A stretch of DNA of 64,000 bases from Nocardia amikacinitolerans NBRC 108937 (GCF_001612615.1 NZ_BDAU01000001.1:186001-250000), one strand, 5' to 3'. Shown: positions 19,961 through 32,474, counted from the first letter of the stretch. Translations and numbers: made by a program. Notes: a model not told the origin generated them from the letters alone.

Positions 19961-19964
19961 GTGA
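19803..19964 (+). CDS. Possible upstream ORF coupled to nuoA
   Basis: A 53-codon ATG-initiated frame rich in Pro, Ala and Glu runs up to nuoA and its TGA overlaps the nuoA GTG by the same GTGA arrangement used inside the operon. It has no recognisable domain and only a weak ribosome-binding site. It could be a translated leader or chance. Confidence 0.25.
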   Translation: MRPAVSDLPGARPTERGHGASLAKADNDVSPPRKLPPAAVEEPPGLAGGEVQS

Positions 19965-20341
19965 ACATGGAGTTGCCGACCCTGGTGCTCGGCGCGGTCG
20001 CCGCGGCCTTCGCGGTCTTTTCCATACTCTTGGCGGCCCTCATCGGGCCGAAGCGCTACAACAGGGCCAAGCTGGAGCCCTACGAGTGCGGCATCGAGCC
20101 CACTCCGCACGCCGTCGCGGGCGGGCCGGGAAACATTGGCGGGCAGCGATTTCCGGTGAAGTACTACCTCACCGCCATGCTGTTCATCATCTTCGACATC
20201 GAGATCGTGTTCCTCTACCCGTGGGCCGTGCACTTCGACGCGCTGGGTCTGTTCGGTCTCGCCGCGATGGCGCTGTTCATCTTCAACGTCTCGGTCGCCT
20301 ACGCCTACGAGTGGCGCCGCGGCGGACTCAGTTGGGACTGA
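19961..20341 (+). CDS. nuoA: NADH-quinone oxidoreductase subunit A
   Basis: A 126-residue, three-helix membrane subunit with YECGIEPTP after the first helix and KYYLTAMLFIIFDIEIVFLYPWA, the conserved loop-helix that reaches toward the quinone site. The GTG at 19961 has AGGAGGGG 10 nt upstream; the ATG two codons on is an alternative. First structural gene of the nuo operon, which builds proton-pumping Complex I. Confidence 0.95.
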   Translation: MNMELPTLVLGAVAAAFAVFSILLAALIGPKRYNRAKLEPYECGIEPTPHAVAGGPGNIGGQRFPVKYYLTAMLFIIFDIEIVFLYPWAVHFDALGLFGLAAMALFIFNVSVAYAYEWRRGGLSWD

Positions 20342-20389
20342 TCGCCACCAAGGTTTCGCCCGCACAGTGGAAGTGAGAGTTAGTCGGAA

Positions 20390-20944
20390 ATGGGTCTCGA
20401 GGAAAAACTGCCCAGCGGCTTTCTGCTGAGCACGGTGGAGGACTTCGCCGGATATCTGCGCAAGGGCTCGTTGTGGCCCGCCACCTTCGGTCTCGCCTGC
20501 TGCGCCATCGAGATGATGGCCACCGGCGCAGGACGATTCGACATCGCCCGCTTCGGCATGGAGGCGTTCCGCGCCTCGCCGCGCCAGGCCGACCTGATGA
20601 TCGTCGCCGGCCGGGTCAGCCAGAAGATGGCGCCGGTACTGCGACAGGTCTACGACCAGATGACCGAACCGAAATGGGTGCTCGCCATGGGCGTCTGCGC
20701 CTCCTCCGGCGGCATGTTCAACAACTACGCCATCGTGCAGGGCGTCGACCACGTGGTGCCGGTCGACATCTACCTGCCCGGCTGCCCGCCCCGCCCGGAG
20801 ATGCTGCTCAACGCGATTCTGGCACTGCACGCCAAGATTCAGGAGATGCCGCTCGGCGTCAACCGCGAGGAGGCGGTCCGCGCCGCCGAGCAGGCGGCGC
20901 TCGCGTCGACCCCGACCATCCGGATGGAGGGTCTGCTGCGATGA
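20390..20944 (+). CDS. nuoB: NADH-quinone oxidoreductase subunit B
   Basis: A 184-residue peripheral-arm subunit that holds the terminal 4Fe-4S cluster N2. The ligands are seen as Cys37-Cys38 (LACCAIEMM), Cys103 and Cys132 (GCPPRPE). It lies 48 nt after nuoA, the widest gap in the operon, and overlaps nuoC by 4 nt (ATGA). Confidence 0.97.
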   Translation: MGLEEKLPSGFLLSTVEDFAGYLRKGSLWPATFGLACCAIEMMATGAGRFDIARFGMEAFRASPRQADLMIVAGRVSQKMAPVLRQVYDQMTEPKWVLAMGVCASSGGMFNNYAIVQGVDHVVPVDIYLPGCPPRPEMLLNAILALHAKIQEMPLGVNREEAVRAAEQAALASTPTIRMEGLLR

Positions 20945-21720
20945 CCTTCGACTCCCCCGAGAACACCGAAACCAGTTCGCCACAGTCGGAAATCGACGCC
21001 GCGGCGACCGCAGGCCCCGAGGGCACGCTGCCGCCCGAGGCCGAACCCGAGCCCGCGGGCGAGGACGTCATCGGCGTGCGGCGCGGCATGTTCGGCATCT
21101 CCGGCACCGGCGACACCTCCGGATACGGCCGCCTGGTCCGTCCGGTCACGCTGCCCGGAAGTACGCCCGCCCCCTACGGCGGCTACTTCGACGAGATCGT
21201 CGACGCGCTGCGAACGGCGTTGGCGCCCACCGGCACACCGTTCGAGAGCGCGATCGAGAAGATCGTCGTCTTCCGCGGCGAACTCACGCTGCACGTGCGC
21301 AGGGAACATCTGCCGCTGGTCGCGCAGGCGTTGCGCGACGACGCCGCACTGCGTTTCGAGCTGTGTCTCGGCGTCAACGGCGTGCACTACCCGCACGACA
21401 CCGGCCGCGAACTGCACGCGGTCTACCACCTGATGTCGGTCACCCACGGCCGCAGGCTGCGCGTCGAGGTGTCCGCGCCCGACGCCGACCCGCACATCCC
21501 CTCGCTGTATTCGGTGTACCCCACCACCGACTGGCACGAGCGGGAGACCTACGACTTCTTCGGCATCGTCTTCGACGGTCATCCGTCGCTGACCCGCATC
21601 GCCATGCCCGACGACTGGCGTGGCCACCCGCAGCGGAAGGACTACCCGCTCGGCGGGATCCCGGTCGAATACAAGGGCGCGCGCATCCCGCCGCCCGACG
21701 AGCGGAGGGCGTACAGCTAG
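20941..21720 (+). CDS. nuoC: NADH-quinone oxidoreductase subunit C
   Basis: A 259-residue 30-kDa-type subunit with the signature [18 protein letters not shown] and the C-terminal [10 protein letters not shown]. The first 60 residues are an acidic, low-complexity extension, usual in this lineage. ATGA overlap with nuoB; its TAG shares a base with the GTG of nuoD. Confidence 0.95.
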   Translation: MTFDSPENTETSSPQSEIDAAATAGPEGTLPPEAEPEPAGEDVIGVRRGMFGISGTGDTSGYGRLVRPVTLPGSTPAPYGGYFDEIVDALRTALAPTGTPFESAIEKIVVFRGELTLHVRREHLPLVAQALRDDAALRFELCLGVNGVHYPHDTGRELHAVYHLMSVTHGRRLRVEVSAPDADPHIPSLYSVYPTTDWHERETYDFFGIVFDGHPSLTRIAMPDDWRGHPQRKDYPLGGIPVEYKGARIPPPDERRAYS

Positions 21721-23096
21721 TGAACGACATCGATACCCAGCCCGGCGTCGACACCGACTCCGGGCGCGAACCCGCTGCGCACCGGCGGGAACACACCGCG
21801 AACCCATCGGAACCGACCGTCGTCACCGTCGCCGGTCAGGACTGGGACACCGTCACCGAAACCCTCGACGGCGCTGGCGAAGAGCGCATCGTCGTCAATA
21901 TGGGCCCGCAGCACCCGTCCACGCACGGCGTGCTGCGGATCATCCTGGAGATCGAGGGCGAGACCGTCACCGAGGCCCGCTGCGGCGTCGGCTACCTGCA
22001 CACCGGCATCGAGAAGAATCTCGAGTTCCGCAACTGGACGCAGGGCGTCACCTTCGTGACCCGGATGGACTACCTGTCGCCGTTCTTCAACGAGACGGCG
22101 TACTGCCTCGGCGTGGAGCGGCTGCTCGACGTCACCGAACAGATTCCCGAGCGCGCCACGGTCATCCGGGTGCTGCTGATGGAACTCAACCGCATCTCCT
22201 CGCACCTGGTCGCACTCGCCACCGGCGGCATGGAACTCGGTGCGCTCACGCCGATGCTGTTCGGGTTCCGCGAACGCGAACTCATCCTCGACGTCTTCGA
22301 GACCATCACCGGTCTGCGGATGAACCACGCCTACATCCGTCCGGGCGGCCTGGTTCAGGACCTGCCCGACGACGGCGTCACCAAGGTCCGCGAACTGCTC
22401 GCCCTGCTGCCGAAACGGCTGCGCGACATGGAACATCTGCTCACCCAGAACCCGATCTGGAAGGCACGCACCCAGGACATCGGCTACCTGGACCTGACCG
22501 GTTGCATGGCCCTCGGCATCACCGGCCCGGTGCTGCGCGCCACCGGCCTGCCGCTGGATCTGCGCAAGGCCCAACCCTATTGCGGTTACGAGAACTACGA
22601 ATTCGACGTCCCCACCACCACCGGCTGCGACTGCTACGGCCGCTACCTGATCCGGGTGGAGGAGATGAAGGAATCGCTCAAGATCGTCGAACAGTGCCTG
22701 GACCGGCTGCGGCCCGGACCGGTGATGATCGAAGACAAGAAGCTGGCCTGGCCCGCCGATCTGCAGCTCGGCCCCGACGGACTCGGCAACTCCCCCAAGC
22801 ACATCGGCCGCATCATGGGCACGTCGATGGAGGGCCTCATCCACCACTTCAAGCTCGTCACCGAGGGCATTCGGGTCCCGGCCGGGCAGGTGTACGTCGC
22901 GGTCGAATCGCCGCGCGGCGAACTCGGCGTGCACATGGTCAGCGACGGCGGCACCAGGCCCTACCGCGTGCACTATCGCGACCCTTCGTTCACGAATCTG
23001 CAGGCGGTGGCGGCGATGTGCGAGGGCGGCATGGTCGCCGACGTCATCGCCTCCGTCGCCAGCATCGACCCGGTGATGGGTGGTGTCGACCGATGA
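21720..23096 (+). CDS. nuoD: NADH-quinone oxidoreductase subunit D
   Basis: A 458-residue 49-kDa-type subunit forming the quinone pocket with Nuo[13 protein letters not shown] opens the conserved core and [16 protein letters not shown] lies near the end. About 60 residues precede the core. The GTG start shares one base with the nuoC stop; nuoE follows with an ATGA overlap. Confidence 0.96.
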   Translation: MNDIDTQPGVDTDSGREPAAHRREHTANPSEPTVVTVAGQDWDTVTETLDGAGEERIVVNMGPQHPSTHGVLRIILEIEGETVTEARCGVGYLHTGIEKNLEFRNWTQGVTFVTRMDYLSPFFNETAYCLGVERLLDVTEQIPERATVIRVLLMELNRISSHLVALATGGMELGALTPMLFGFRERELILDVFETITGLRMNHAYIRPGGLVQDLPDDGVTKVRELLALLPKRLRDMEHLLTQNPIWKARTQDIGYLDLTGCMALGITGPVLRATGLPLDLRKAQPYCGYENYEFDVPTTTGCDCYGRYLIRVEEMKESLKIVEQCLDRLRPGPVMIEDKKLAWPADLQLGPDGLGNSPKHIGRIMGTSMEGLIHHFKLVTEGIRVPAGQVYVAVESPRGELGVHMVSDGGTRPYRVHYRDPSFTNLQAVAAMCEGGMVADVIASVASIDPVMGGVDR

Positions 23097-23803
23097 CCGA
23101 GATCCTGCTCAAGCTCTCCACCCGGCCCGAGCCGTTCCCGCCTTTCGTGCGGGAGCGGCTGGAGGTCGACGCGGCGGCGATCATCGCGCGTTACCCGCAC
23201 CCGCGTTCGGCACTGCTTCCGCTGCTGCACTTGGTGCAGGCCGAGGAGGGACACGTCTCCGGCACCGGCATCGAGTTCTGCGCCGAGCAGCTGGGTCTGA
23301 CCGGCGCCGAGGTGACCGCCGTCGCCACCTTCTACTCCATGTTCCGGCGCACGCCCACCGGCGATTATCACGTCGGCGTGTGCACCAACACGCTCTGCGC
23401 GGTCATGGGCGGCGACGCGATCCTCGCCGCGCTGGAAACCCATCTCGGCCTGCGCCACGGCGAGACAACGGCCGACGGGTCGATCACCCTCGAGCACATC
23501 GAATGCAACGCCGCCTGCGATTTCGCGCCGGTCGTGATGGTGAACTGGGAGTTCTTCGACAACCAGACGCCGGAATCGGCGCGAGCCCTCGTCGACGCGT
23601 TGCGCGCCGGGCAGCAGGTGACACCGACCCGCGGCGCGCCGCTGTGCACCTTCCGGGAGACCGCGCGAATCCTGGCCGGCTTCCCCGACGAACGTCCCGG
23701 CGCGCTCGACGGCGCGGCGGGCGAACCGACCGTGGCGGGTCTGCGGGTGGCCAAGGAGCACGACATGCAGGCGCCGCGGGCGAACGGGGAGGGCATCCGA
23801 TGA
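23093..23803 (+). CDS. nuoE: NADH-quinone oxidoreductase subunit E
   Basis: A 236-residue 24-kDa-type subunit with a thioredoxin-like domain binding cluster N1a: Cys97 and Cys102 (VCTNTLC), Cys138 and Cys142 (IECNAAC). About 60 residues follow the domain, longer than the minimal family. It overlaps both neighbours by 4 nt. Confidence 0.95.
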   Translation: MTEILLKLSTRPEPFPPFVRERLEVDAAAIIARYPHPRSALLPLLHLVQAEEGHVSGTGIEFCAEQLGLTGAEVTAVATFYSMFRRTPTGDYHVGVCTNTLCAVMGGDAILAALETHLGLRHGETTADGSITLEHIECNAACDFAPVVMVNWEFFDNQTPESARALVDALRAGQQVTPTRGAPLCTFRETARILAGFPDERPGALDGAAGEPTVAGLRVAKEHDMQAPRANGEGIR

Positions 23804-25122
23804 CGACGTTGACGCCGGTGCTCACCAAGTACTGGGACGATCCGCAGTCCTGGACCATCCACACCTACCGCCGCCACGACGGGTATCAGGCGCTGCGCAA
23901 GGCCCTGCGGATGGAACCCGATCAGGTCATCCAGACGGTCAAGGACGCCGGACTGCGCGGTCGTGGCGGCGCGGGCTTCCCGACCGGCATGAAATGGAGC
24001 TTCATCCCGCAGGGTCCGGGACCCGACGGCACGGAGAAACCCCACTACCTGGTGGTCAACGCCGACGAGTCGGAACCCGGTACCTGCAAGGACATTCCGC
24101 TCATGCTGGCCACGCCGCACGCGCTGATCGAGGGCGTGATCATCGCCGCATACGCCATCCGCGCCGCCACCGCGTTCATCTACGTGCGCGGCGAAGTGGT
24201 GCCCGTGCTGCGCAGGTTGCAGGCGGCCGTCGCGCAGGCCTACGAAGCGGGCTACCTCGGCCGCGACATCCTCGGCTCCGGCTTCGACCTGGAGCTGATC
24301 GTGCACGCGGGCGCGGGCGCCTACATCTGCGGCGAGGAGACCGCGCTGCTCGATTCGCTGGAGGGCCGCCGCGGCCAGCCCAGGCTGCGGCCGCCGTTCC
24401 CCGCCGTCGCGGGCCTCTACGCCTGCCCGACGGTGGTCAACAACGTCGAGTCCATCGCCAGCGTGCCGCCCATCATCCTCAACGGCACCGGCTGGTTCCG
24501 TTCCATGGGCAGCGAGAAGTCCCCCGGCTTCACCCTCTACTCGCTGTCCGGCCATGTGGCCAAGCCGGGCCAGTACGAGGCGCCGCTCGGCATCACGCTG
24601 CGGGAACTGCTCGACTACGCGGGTGGCGTGCGGGCGGGCCACCGGGTGAAGTTCTGGACGCCGGGCGGCTCGTCCACCCCGCTGTTCACCGAGGAGCACC
24701 TCGACGTGCCGCTCGACTACGAGGGCGTCATGGGCGCGGGATCCATGTTGGGCACCAAGGCTTTACAGATCTTCGACGACACCACCTGCGTGGTGCGCGC
24801 GGTGCTGCGCTGGACCGAGTTCTACGCGCACGAGTCCTGCGGCAAATGCACCCCGTGCCGGGAGGGCACTTACTGGCTGGTCCAACTACTGAAGCGGGTC
24901 GAGGCGGGTCGAGGCACCGAATCGGATCTGGACAAGCTGCTCGACATCAGCGACAGCATCAACGGCAAATCGTTCTGCGCGCTCGGCGACGGCGCGGCCA
25001 GCCCGATTCTCTCCTCGCTGAAGTACTTCCGCGAGGAGTACATCGACCATCTGCGCTCGGGCGGCTGCCCGTTCGATCCCGCGCGCTCGACGGCCTGGGC
25101 CGAGGAAGAAGGGGCTCGATGA
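23800..25122 (+). CDS. nuoF: NADH-quinone oxidoreductase subunit F
   Basis: A 440-residue subunit holding FMN and the NADH site. [13 protein letters not shown] (about 54-66) and [13 protein letters not shown] bind the nucleotides; Cys347, Cys350, Cys353 ([11 protein letters not shown]) and Cys393 bind cluster N3. Electrons enter Complex I here. ATGA overlaps on both sides. Confidence 0.97.
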   Translation: MTTLTPVLTKYWDDPQSWTIHTYRRHDGYQALRKALRMEPDQVIQTVKDAGLRGRGGAGFPTGMKWSFIPQGPGPDGTEKPHYLVVNADESEPGTCKDIPLMLATPHALIEGVIIAAYAIRAATAFIYVRGEVVPVLRRLQAAVAQAYEAGYLGRDILGSGFDLELIVHAGAGAYICGEETALLDSLEGRRGQPRLRPPFPAVAGLYACPTVVNNVESIASVPPIILNGTGWFRSMGSEKSPGFTLYSLSGHVAKPGQYEAPLGITLRELLDYAGGVRAGHRVKFWTPGGSSTPLFTEEHLDVPLDYEGVMGAGSMLGTKALQIFDDTTCVVRAVLRWTEFYAHESCGKCTPCREGTYWLVQLLKRVEAGRGTESDLDKLLDISDSINGKSFCALGDGAASPILSSLKYFREEYIDHLRSGGCPFDPARSTAWAEEEGAR

Positions 25123-27656
25123 GCACGGCATCGCGCAGCGATTCGATGAGGGGTGGCGGCCGGGAGACGGGTGGGCCCGCGACTGTGAGTACCAATACGA
25201 GCGGGCTCGCGCCCGCGGATCTCGTCACCGTCGTCATCGACGGCACACCCGTCAGCGTGCCCGCGGGCACCCTGGTGATCCGCGCTGCGGAACTGATCGG
25301 CATCCAGATCCCGCGCTTCTGCGACCATCCGCTGCTCGATCCCGTCGGCGCCTGCCGCCAATGCCTTGTCGAGGTGGAGGGCCAGCGCAAGCCGGTCGCG
25401 TCCTGCACCCAGACCGTCGCCGAGGGCATGATCGTGCACACCCAGCTCACCTCGCAGGCCGCCGAGCGCGCGCAGGAAGGGGTGATGGAGCTACTACTCA
25501 TCAACCACCCCCTGGACTGCCCCGTCTGCGACAAGGGCGGCGAGTGCCCGCTGCAGAACCAGGCCATGTCCTCCGGCCGCCCGGAAACCCGGTTCGACGG
25601 CGTGAAACGCACCTACCCCAAACCGATTCCGCTGTCCTCGGCCGTCCTGTTGGACCGGGAGCGCTGCGTGCTGTGCGCCCGCTGCACCCGGTTCTCCCAG
25701 CAGGTGGCTGGCGACCCGTTCATCGAGCTGATGGACCGCGGCGCGCTCGAACAGGTCGGCACCGCACAGGCCGAACCGTTCGACTCCTACTTCTCCGGCA
25801 ACACGGTGCAGATCTGTCCGGTCGGCGCGCTCACCGGAACCAGCTACCGATTCCGCGCCAGGCCCTTCGATCTGGTCTCCAGCCCCAGCGTGTGCGAGCA
25901 CTGCGCCTCGGGCTGCGCGCAGCGCACCGATCACCGCCGCGGCAAGGTGCTTCGCAGGCTCGCGGGCGACGACCCGCAGGTCAACGAGGAGTGGAACTGC
26001 GACAAGGGACGCTGGGCGTTCGCCTACGCCACCGAACGCGACCGCCTCACCACCCCGTTGGTCCGCGGCTGGGACGGCACCCTGCATCCGGCGTCCTGGT
26101 CCGAGGCGCTCGCCGCCGCGGCCGAGGGTTTGGCCGCCGCGCACGGCAACGCCGGTGTGCTCGTCGGCGGACGGGTGACCGAGGAAGACGCCTACGCCTA
26201 CTCCAAGTTCGCGCGAATCGCGCTCGGCACCAACGACATCGACTTCCGTATCCGTCCGCATTCGGCGGAGGAAGCCGATTTCCTCGCCGCCCGTGTCGCG
26301 GGACAAGGCGTCACCGTCGACTACGACGGTCTGGAGCGGGCCCCGATCGTGCTGCTCGTCGGGTTCGAGCCCGAGGAAGAGTCCCCGATCGTCTACCTGC
26401 GGTTGCGCAAGGCCGCCCGCAAGCGCGGCCTGCCCGTCTACTCGCTGGCGCCGTACGCCTCCCGTGGCCTCGAGCGCATGTCGGGCACCCTGATTCCGGC
26501 GATGCCGGGGGCCGAACCGCACCTGATGGAGACGCTTCGCACTGGCGAGATCCCGTCCGACGGTAGGGAATCCGACACGTTGGCCGCGGCCGCGCGACTG
26601 TTGCGCAGTCCGGGCGCTGTGATCATGGTCGGCGAGCGCATGGCGGGCATCCCCGGCGCGCTCTCGGCCGCTGTCCGGCTGGCCGAGGAGACCGGCGCGG
26701 CGCTGGCGTGGGTGCCGCGACGGGCGGGCGAGCGCGGCGCGGTCGAAGCCGGGGCTCTCCCCGGCCTGCTGCCCGGCGGCCGGCCGGTGGCGGATCCGCT
26801 TGCCAGGCACCAGGTTCGCGAGATCTGGAACGTCGACGAACTGCCGATCACGGCGGGACGCGACACCGCGGCCATCCTCGACGCCGCGCCGACCCTCGGC
26901 GCGCTGGTCGTCGGCGGTGTCGATGTCGCCGATCTGCCCGACCCGAACGCCGCGCTCACCGCCATCGACGCGGCACGCTTCGTCGTCAGCCTGGAACTGC
27001 GGCACAGCGCCGTCACCGAGCGCGCCGACGTGGTCTTCCCGGTGGCCGCGACCATGGAGAAGTCCGGCACCTTCCGCACCTGGGAGGGCAGGCCGCGCCG
27101 GTTCGACGCCGCGCTCGGCGAATCCACGGTGCGCCGCACCGCCGCACCGCTCTCCGATCAGCGGGTGCTGCAAGCCATCGCCGACGAGATGCGGGTGCGC
27201 CTCGGCCTTCCCGACACCGCGACGGCGCGCGCCGAACTCGCCGCGCTCGGCGCGTGGGACGGTCAGCCCGTCGCCGCGCCCGCGCACCGGCCGCATCCGA
27301 TCACCCAGCCCCGTGCGGGCTCGGCGGTGTTGGCGGGCTGGCGGATGCTGCTCGACCTGGGCCGCATGCAGGACGGCGAACCGAACCTGGCGGGCATCGC
27401 CCGTCCGCCGGTGGTCCGGCTCTCCCCGGCGACCGCCGCCGAGATCGGCGCGGCCGACGACGATCCGGTCACCGTCACCTCCGAGCGCGGCATGCTCACG
27501 CTGCCGCTGCTGATCACCCAGATGCCCGACCGGGTCGTGTGGCTGCCGCTGAACTCCCCCGGCAGCTCGGTGCCCGAGCAGCTCGCCACCCAGCCCGGCG
27601 GCGTCGTGCAAGTACGCCACGCCGACGAGAGGATGAAGGAACATCGCCATGAGTGA
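25119..27656 (+). CDS. nuoG: NADH-quinone oxidoreductase subunit G
   Basis: An 845-residue subunit. A 30-residue low-complexity N-terminus precedes the 2Fe-2S domain ([19 protein letters not shown]). Next come the His-Cys3 cluster, the [13 protein letters not shown] motif, the [11 protein letters not shown] region and a molybdopterin-oxidoreductase-like domain without cofactor. It wires electrons from NuoF toward NuoB. The start ATG at 25119 overlaps nuoF by ATGA; nuoH overlaps its end by 8 nt. Confidence 0.95.
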   Translation: MSTASRSDSMRGGGRETGGPATVSTNTSGLAPADLVTVVIDGTPVSVPAGTLVIRAAELIGIQIPRFCDHPLLDPVGACRQCLVEVEGQRKPVASCTQTVAEGMIVHTQLTSQAAERAQEGVMELLLINHPLDCPVCDKGGECPLQNQAMSSGRPETRFDGVKRTYPKPIPLSSAVLLDRERCVLCARCTRFSQQVAGDPFIELMDRGALEQVGTAQAEPFDSYFSGNTVQICPVGALTGTSYRFRARPFDLVSSPSVCEHCASGCAQRTDHRRGKVLRRLAGDDPQVNEEWNCDKGRWAFAYATERDRLTTPLVRGWDGTLHPASWSEALAAAAEGLAAAHGNAGVLVGGRVTEEDAYAYSKFARIALGTNDIDFRIRPHSAEEADFLAARVAGQGVTVDYDGLERAPIVLLVGFEPEEESPIVYLRLRKAARKRGLPVYSLAPYASRGLERMSGTLIPAMPGAEPHLMETLRTGEIPSDGRESDTLAAAARLLRSPGAVIMVGERMAGIPGALSAAVRLAEETGAALAWVPRRAGERGAVEAGALPGLLPGGRPVADPLARHQVREIWNVDELPITAGRDTAAILDAAPTLGALVVGGVDVADLPDPNAALTAIDAARFVVSLELRHSAVTERADVVFPVAATMEKSGTFRTWEGRPRRFDAALGESTVRRTAAPLSDQRVLQAIADEMRVRLGLPDTATARAELAALGAWDGQPVAAPAHRPHPITQPRAGSAVLAGWRMLLDLGRMQDGEPNLAGIARPPVVRLSPATAAEIGAADDDPVTVTSERGMLTLPLLITQMPDRVVWLPLNSPGSSVPEQLATQPGGVVQVRHADERMKEHRHE

Positions 27657-29460
27657 TCTCGCCCTCTTCGGCCACGACCCGCTGTGGCTCGTCATCGCCA
27701 AATCCCTGGCGATCTTCGTCTTCCTGCTGCTCACCCCGATGATCGCGGTGCTCGCGGAACGAAAGATCGTGGCGCGCATGCAGATGCGCGTCGGCCCCAA
27801 CCGCGTCGGCCCCAAGGGCTCGCTGCAGAGCATCGCCGACGGCGTGAAGATGGCGCTCAAAGAGGACATCGTCCCCGCCATCGTGGACAAGCCGATCTAC
27901 ATCCTGGCGCCGATCATCGCGGCCATCCCCGCGTTCATGGCCTTCGCGGTGATCCCGTTCGGCGGTGAGGTCTCCATCGCCGGCCACAACACCGCGCTGC
28001 AGCTGACCGATATGCCCGTGGGCGTGCTGTACATCCTCGCGATCACCTCGATCGGCGTGTACGGCATCGTGCTGGCGGGCTGGGCCTCCGGCTCGACCTA
28101 TCCGCTGCTCGGCGGCCTGCGGTCGACGGCGCAGGTCATCTCCTACGAGATCGCGATGGCGCTGTGCTTCGCCGCGGTGTTCCTGCACGCGGGCACGATG
28201 GCGACCTCCGGGATCGTCGCCGCCCAGGACGGCACCTGGTACGTCTTCCTGCTGTTGCCCTCGTTCCTGATCTACTGCGTGTCGATGGTCGGTGAGACCA
28301 ACCGGGCGCCGTTCGACCTTCCTGAGGCCGAGGGCGAACTGGTCGGCGGCTTCCACACCGAGTACTCCTCGCTGAAGTTCGCCATGTTCATGCTCGCCGA
28401 ATACGTCAACATGGCAACGGTTTCGGCGCTGGCGACCACGCTGTTCCTGGGCGGCTGGCACGCGCCGTGGCCGATCAACATGTGGTCGGGCGCGAACACC
28501 GGCTGGTGGGGCCTGCTGTGGTTCACCGCCAAGGTGTGGACGTTCCTGTTCGTGTTCATCTGGCTGCGCGGCACGCTGCCGCGACTGCGCTACGACCAGT
28601 TCATGAACCTGGGCTGGAAGCTGCTCATCCCGGTGTCGCTGCTGTGGGTCATGCTCGTCGCCGCGGCCCGCGTACTCGACAACGAGGGCTTCGCCTGGGC
28701 GACCGCCGCCATGATCGTCGCTGGCGTACTGATCACGGCGCTGATGATCGGGATGTTCGTGCGCGCCGGACGCCGACCGGGCGCCCCGCCGCTGGTCGAT
28801 GAACCCGCGGCCGACGAGCACGCGCCGGGCGGTGTCTTCCTCGGCTTCCCGACACCGCCGATGCCCGCCGACGTCCGCCACGTGGACGCGACGAAAGGTC
28901 ATCCGCTGGAACCGCTTTCCGGTTTCGCGGTCACCGCGCTCACCATGTTCAAGAAGCCGAACACCGAGTTCTACCCCGAGCACAAGGTGCCGACCGCGCC
29001 CCGCTATCACGGTCGCCACCAGCTCAACCGTCATCCCGACGGCCTGGAGAAGTGCATCGGCTGCGAGCTGTGCGCCTGGGCATGCCCCGCCGACGCGATC
29101 TACGTGGAAGGCGCGGACAACACCGAGGACGAACGCTTCTCCCCCGGCGAACGCTACGGCCGCGTCTACCAGATCAACTACCTGCGCTGCATCGGCTGCG
29201 GCCTGTGCATCGAGGCTTGCCCGACGCGAGCGCTCACCATGACCAACGAGTACGAACTCGCCGACGACAACCGCGCCGACCTCATCTACGAGAAGGACCG
29301 GCTGCTCGCGCCGCTGGAACCGGGCATGACCGCTCCGCCGCACGCCATGTACCCCGGGACGACCGAGGGCGACTACTACCGCGGCACCGTCCCCGGCGCG
29401 GACGCCGAATCCGACGAGAAGCAGCCCGCGACAGCAGGCGCGGAAGGAGTGAAACGGTGA
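27649..29460 (+). CDS. nuoHI: Fused NADH-quinone oxidoreductase subunits H and I
   Basis: A single 603-codon frame encodes NuoH (about 1-385; [35 protein letters not shown]) and then NuoI (about 425-603; ligands Cys469/472/475/479 in [12 protein letters not shown] and Cys514/517/520/524 in [12 protein letters not shown] for clusters N6a and N6b). A 40-residue linker with [11 protein letters not shown] joins them. NuoH forms the membrane end of the quinone chamber and NuoI docks on it, so fusion is structurally reasonable. There is no stop or obvious ribosome-binding site between them; ATG 28861 and GTG 28879 are weak possible internal starts. In M. tuberculosis these are separate genes. Confidence 0.9.
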   Translation: MSDLALFGHDPLWLVIAKSLAIFVFLLLTPMIAVLAERKIVARMQMRVGPNRVGPKGSLQSIADGVKMALKEDIVPAIVDKPIYILAPIIAAIPAFMAFAVIPFGGEVSIAGHNTALQLTDMPVGVLYILAITSIGVYGIVLAGWASGSTYPLLGGLRSTAQVISYEIAMALCFAAVFLHAGTMATSGIVAAQDGTWYVFLLLPSFLIYCVSMVGETNRAPFDLPEAEGELVGGFHTEYSSLKFAMFMLAEYVNMATVSALATTLFLGGWHAPWPINMWSGANTGWWGLLWFTAKVWTFLFVFIWLRGTLPRLRYDQFMNLGWKLLIPVSLLWVMLVAAARVLDNEGFAWATAAMIVAGVLITALMIGMFVRAGRRPGAPPLVDEPAADEHAPGGVFLGFPTPPMPADVRHVDATKGHPLEPLSGFAVTALTMFKKPNTEFYPEHKVPTAPRYHGRHQLNRHPDGLEKCIGCELCAWACPADAIYVEGADNTEDERFSPGERYGRVYQINYLRCIGCGLCIEACPTRALTMTNEYELADDNRADLIYEKDRLLAPLEPGMTAPPHAMYPGTTEGDYYRGTVPGADAESDEKQPATAGAEGVKR

Positions 29461-30290
29461 CGCTACTGATGGCCGCCGAGCCACTGACCCGCACATCCAC
29501 CGGCGAGGCCGTGCAGTTCTGGATTCTGGCCCCGCTCGCCGTCCTCGGCGCGCTCGGCATGGTGTTCGCTGCCAAGGCCGTGCATTCCGCGATCTGCCTT
29601 GCCGCCACCATGATCACGCTGGCGGTGTTCTACATCGCCCAGGACGCGCTGTTCCTCGGCGTGGTGCAGATCGTGGTCTACACCGGCGCGGTGATGATGC
29701 TGTTCCTGTTCGTGCTCATGCTGGTGGGCGTCGACTCCGCGGAATCGTTGAAGGAGACCCTGCGCGGCCAGCGCTTGGCCGCCGCCGCGGTGGGACTCGG
29801 TTTCGGTTTCCTGTTCGTCAGCGGTATCGCCACCGGCGTCCGCGACTCCGGAATCCGCTTCCCCGCCACCGGTTTCGCCGGTCGCGACGTGATCGGCGAA
29901 CTCGCCGAGCTGATCTTCGTCCGGTACGTGTGGGCCTTCGAACTCACCGGCGCGCTGCTCATCACCGCCACCATCGGCGCGATGGTGCTCGCGCACCGCG
30001 AACACTTCGGCCCGCGGATGGATCAGCGCGAAATGTCGCGCAGGCGGTTCCGCGACGGCAAGAGCCGCGCCACCCCGCTGCCCACGCCCGGCGTCTACGC
30101 CAGGCACAACGCGGTGGACATTCCCGCGAGGCTGCCGGACGGCTCGTTCGAAGAGCTGTCGGTCAGCACCATCCTGCGGCACCGTCGCACCAGGGCGCTG
30201 ACCGAGGCGGCCGTCATCTCGGTCGGCTCCGGCGACGGTGACGCGAAGACCAACGGCCACGAACCCGCCGACGAGGAAGGCACCCGGTGA
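29457..30290 (+). CDS. nuoJ: NADH-quinone oxidoreductase subunit J
   Basis: A 277-residue five-helix membrane subunit ([23 protein letters not shown] contains the pi-bulge helix). The hydrophobic core ends near residue 180 and a charged tail of about 95 residues follows, as in other actinobacteria. The GTG start overlaps the fused nuoHI stop by GTGA, with GGAAGGAG upstream. Confidence 0.94.
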   Translation: MTLLMAAEPLTRTSTGEAVQFWILAPLAVLGALGMVFAAKAVHSAICLAATMITLAVFYIAQDALFLGVVQIVVYTGAVMMLFLFVLMLVGVDSAESLKETLRGQRLAAAAVGLGFGFLFVSGIATGVRDSGIRFPATGFAGRDVIGELAELIFVRYVWAFELTGALLITATIGAMVLAHREHFGPRMDQREMSRRRFRDGKSRATPLPTPGVYARHNAVDIPARLPDGSFEELSVSTILRHRRTRALTEAAVISVGSGDGDAKTNGHEPADEEGTR

Positions 30291-30586
30291 ACCCCGAGAA
30301 CTATCTGTTCCTGTCCGCCCTGCTGTTCACGATCGGCGCGGCCGGAGTGCTGTTGCGGCGCAACGCGATCGTGGTGTTCATGTGCATCGAGCTGATGCTC
30401 AACGCGGTGAACCTGGCGTTCGTCACCTTCGCGAGGATGCACGCGAACCTGGACGGCCAGGTGTTCGCGTTCTTCACGATGGTGGTCGCCGCGGCCGAGG
30501 TGGTCGTCGGTCTCGCCATCATCATGACCATCTTCCGCGCCCGCCGCTCGACCTCGGTCGACGACGCCAACCTGCTGAAGTTCTGA
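30287..30586 (+). CDS. nuoK: NADH-quinone oxidoreductase subunit K
   Basis: A 99-residue three-helix subunit with the conserved Glu in [16 protein letters not shown] and a second acidic residue in [13 protein letters not shown], both in the proton path. The GTG start overlaps nuoJ by GTGA. Confidence 0.96.
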   Translation: MNPENYLFLSALLFTIGAAGVLLRRNAIVVFMCIELMLNAVNLAFVTFARMHANLDGQVFAFFTMVVAAAEVVVGLAIIMTIFRARRSTSVDDANLLKF

Positions 30587-30587
30587 C

Positions 30588-32474
30588 GTGGATACCGCGA
30601 TCCTGACGCTGCTGCCCGCGCTGCCGCTGGCCGGGGCCGTCGTACTGCTGCTGCTCGGGCGTGCCGCCGACAAGTGGGGTCATCTGCTCGGTTGCCTTGC
30701 CGCGCTTGCCTCCTTCGGCGTGGCCGTGTGGGCTTTCGTCGTCATGCTCGGACGCGACGGCGCCGCGCGGGCGGTGCACGCCGACCTGTTCAGCTGGGCG
30801 CCGGTGAGCGGCTTGCACGTGGACTTCGGTCTCCAAATCGACCAGCTGTCCATGTGTTTCGCGCTGCTGATCACCGGTGTCGGCTCGCTGATCCACCTGT
30901 ACTCGATCGGGTACATGAGCCACGATCCGGATCGGCGGCGGTTCTTCGCCTACCTCAACCTGTTCCTCGCGGCCATGCTGCTGCTGGTGCTGGCGAACAA
31001 CTACCTGGTGCTCTACCTCGGTTGGGAGGGCGTCGGTCTCGCTTCCTACCTGCTGATCGGCTTCTGGTACGGAAAGCCTTCCGCCGCAACGGCCGCCAAG
31101 AAGGCGTTCGTGGTCAACCGGGTCGGCGACATGGGTCTGGCGCTGGCCATGATGATGATGTTCGCGACCTTCGGCTCCATCGGGTTCGGCGAGGTGTTCG
31201 CCGCCGCACCTGGCGCGAGCGAGGGCACGCTCACCGCGATCGGCCTGCTGCTGTTGCTCGCCGCGTGCGGCAAGTCCGCGCAGGTGCCGCTGCAATCCTG
31301 GCTCGGTGACGCGATGGAGGGCCCGACGCCGGTGTCGGCGCTCATCCACGCCGCCACCATGGTGACCGCGGGCGTCTACCTGATCGCGCGGTCCAACGTG
31401 ATCTTCGACCTCGCGCCGAACGCCCAACTGGCCGTGGTGCTGGTCGGTGCGGTGACGCTGCTGTTCGGCGCGATCGTCGGCTGCGCCAAGGACGACATCA
31501 AGAAGGCGCTGGCCGCGTCCACCATGAGCCAGATCGGGTACATGGTGCTCGCGGCGGGCCTCGGCCCCGCTGGCTACGCCTTCGCGATCATGCACCTGCT
31601 CACCCATGGCTTCTTCAAGGCGGGCCTGTTCCTCGGGGCGGGCTCGGTGATGCACGCGATGGACGACGAGGTCGACATGCGCCGCTACGGCGGACTGCGC
31701 AAGCTCCTGCCGATCACCTACGTCACCTTCGGGCTCGGCTACCTCGCGATCATCGGGGTGCCGCCCTTCGCCGGGTTCTTCTCCAAGGACAAGATCATCG
31801 AGGTGGCCTTCAACCAAGGCGGCGCGGCGGGCTACGCGCTGGGCACGGTCACCCTGCTCGGCGCGGGTCTCACCGCGTTCTACATGACGCGGGTGATGCT
31901 GATGACGTTCTTCGGCTCGCCACGCTGGAAGCCCGACACGCATCCGCACGAGGCGCCCGCGGTGATGACCGGCCCGATGATCCTGCTTGCCATCGGCTCG
32001 CTCGCCTCCGGCCTGGTATTCGTGCTCGGCAACGCGCTGGTGAACTGGCTGGAACCGGTGGTCGGCGCGCACCACGGCGAGGAGGTCGTGCCCGCCGGCG
32101 TGGTCACCGCACTCGCGCTGGCCGTCGTCTCCGTCGGCGTCACCGTCGCCTACAGCCAGTACGCGCAGCGTGACATCCCGGAAACGGCGCCGCAGGAGGT
32201 CTCGGCGCTCACCGTCGCCGCCCGCAAGGATTTCTACGGCGACGCGGTCAACGAGGGCGTGTTCATGCGTCCCGGCCAGCACCTCACCCGGTCGCTGGTG
32301 TTCGTCGACAACCGCGGTATCGACGGGATCGTCAACGGTACGGCCGCGCTGATCGGCGGGCTCTCGGCCCGCGTCCGCCGGGTCCAGTCCGGATTCGTGC
32401 GGTCCTACGCCCTGTCCATGTTCACCGGCGCGGCCCTGGTGGCCGCCGCCCTGCTGGCGGTGAGGATCTGGTGA
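30588..32474 (+). CDS. nuoL: NADH-quinone oxidoreductase subunit L
   Basis: A 628-residue antiporter-like subunit with the long C-terminal lateral helix region. [17 protein letters not shown] holds the key Glu, and [20 protein letters not shown] the channel Lys. It is one of three Mrp-like proton channels. The GTG start lies 1 nt after the nuoK stop; nuoM overlaps its end. Confidence 0.96.
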   Translation: MDTAILTLLPALPLAGAVVLLLLGRAADKWGHLLGCLAALASFGVAVWAFVVMLGRDGAARAVHADLFSWAPVSGLHVDFGLQIDQLSMCFALLITGVGSLIHLYSIGYMSHDPDRRRFFAYLNLFLAAMLLLVLANNYLVLYLGWEGVGLASYLLIGFWYGKPSAATAAKKAFVVNRVGDMGLALAMMMMFATFGSIGFGEVFAAAPGASEGTLTAIGLLLLLAACGKSAQVPLQSWLGDAMEGPTPVSALIHAATMVTAGVYLIARSNVIFDLAPNAQLAVVLVGAVTLLFGAIVGCAKDDIKKALAASTMSQIGYMVLAAGLGPAGYAFAIMHLLTHGFFKAGLFLGAGSVMHAMDDEVDMRRYGGLRKLLPITYVTFGLGYLAIIGVPPFAGFFSKDKIIEVAFNQGGAAGYALGTVTLLGAGLTAFYMTRVMLMTFFGSPRWKPDTHPHEAPAVMTGPMILLAIGSLASGLVFVLGNALVNWLEPVVGAHHGEEVVPAGVVTALALAVVSVGVTVAYSQYAQRDIPETAPQEVSALTVAARKDFYGDAVNEGVFMRPGQHLTRSLVFVDNRGIDGIVNGTAALIGGLSARVRRVQSGFVRSYALSMFTGAALVAAALLAVRIW

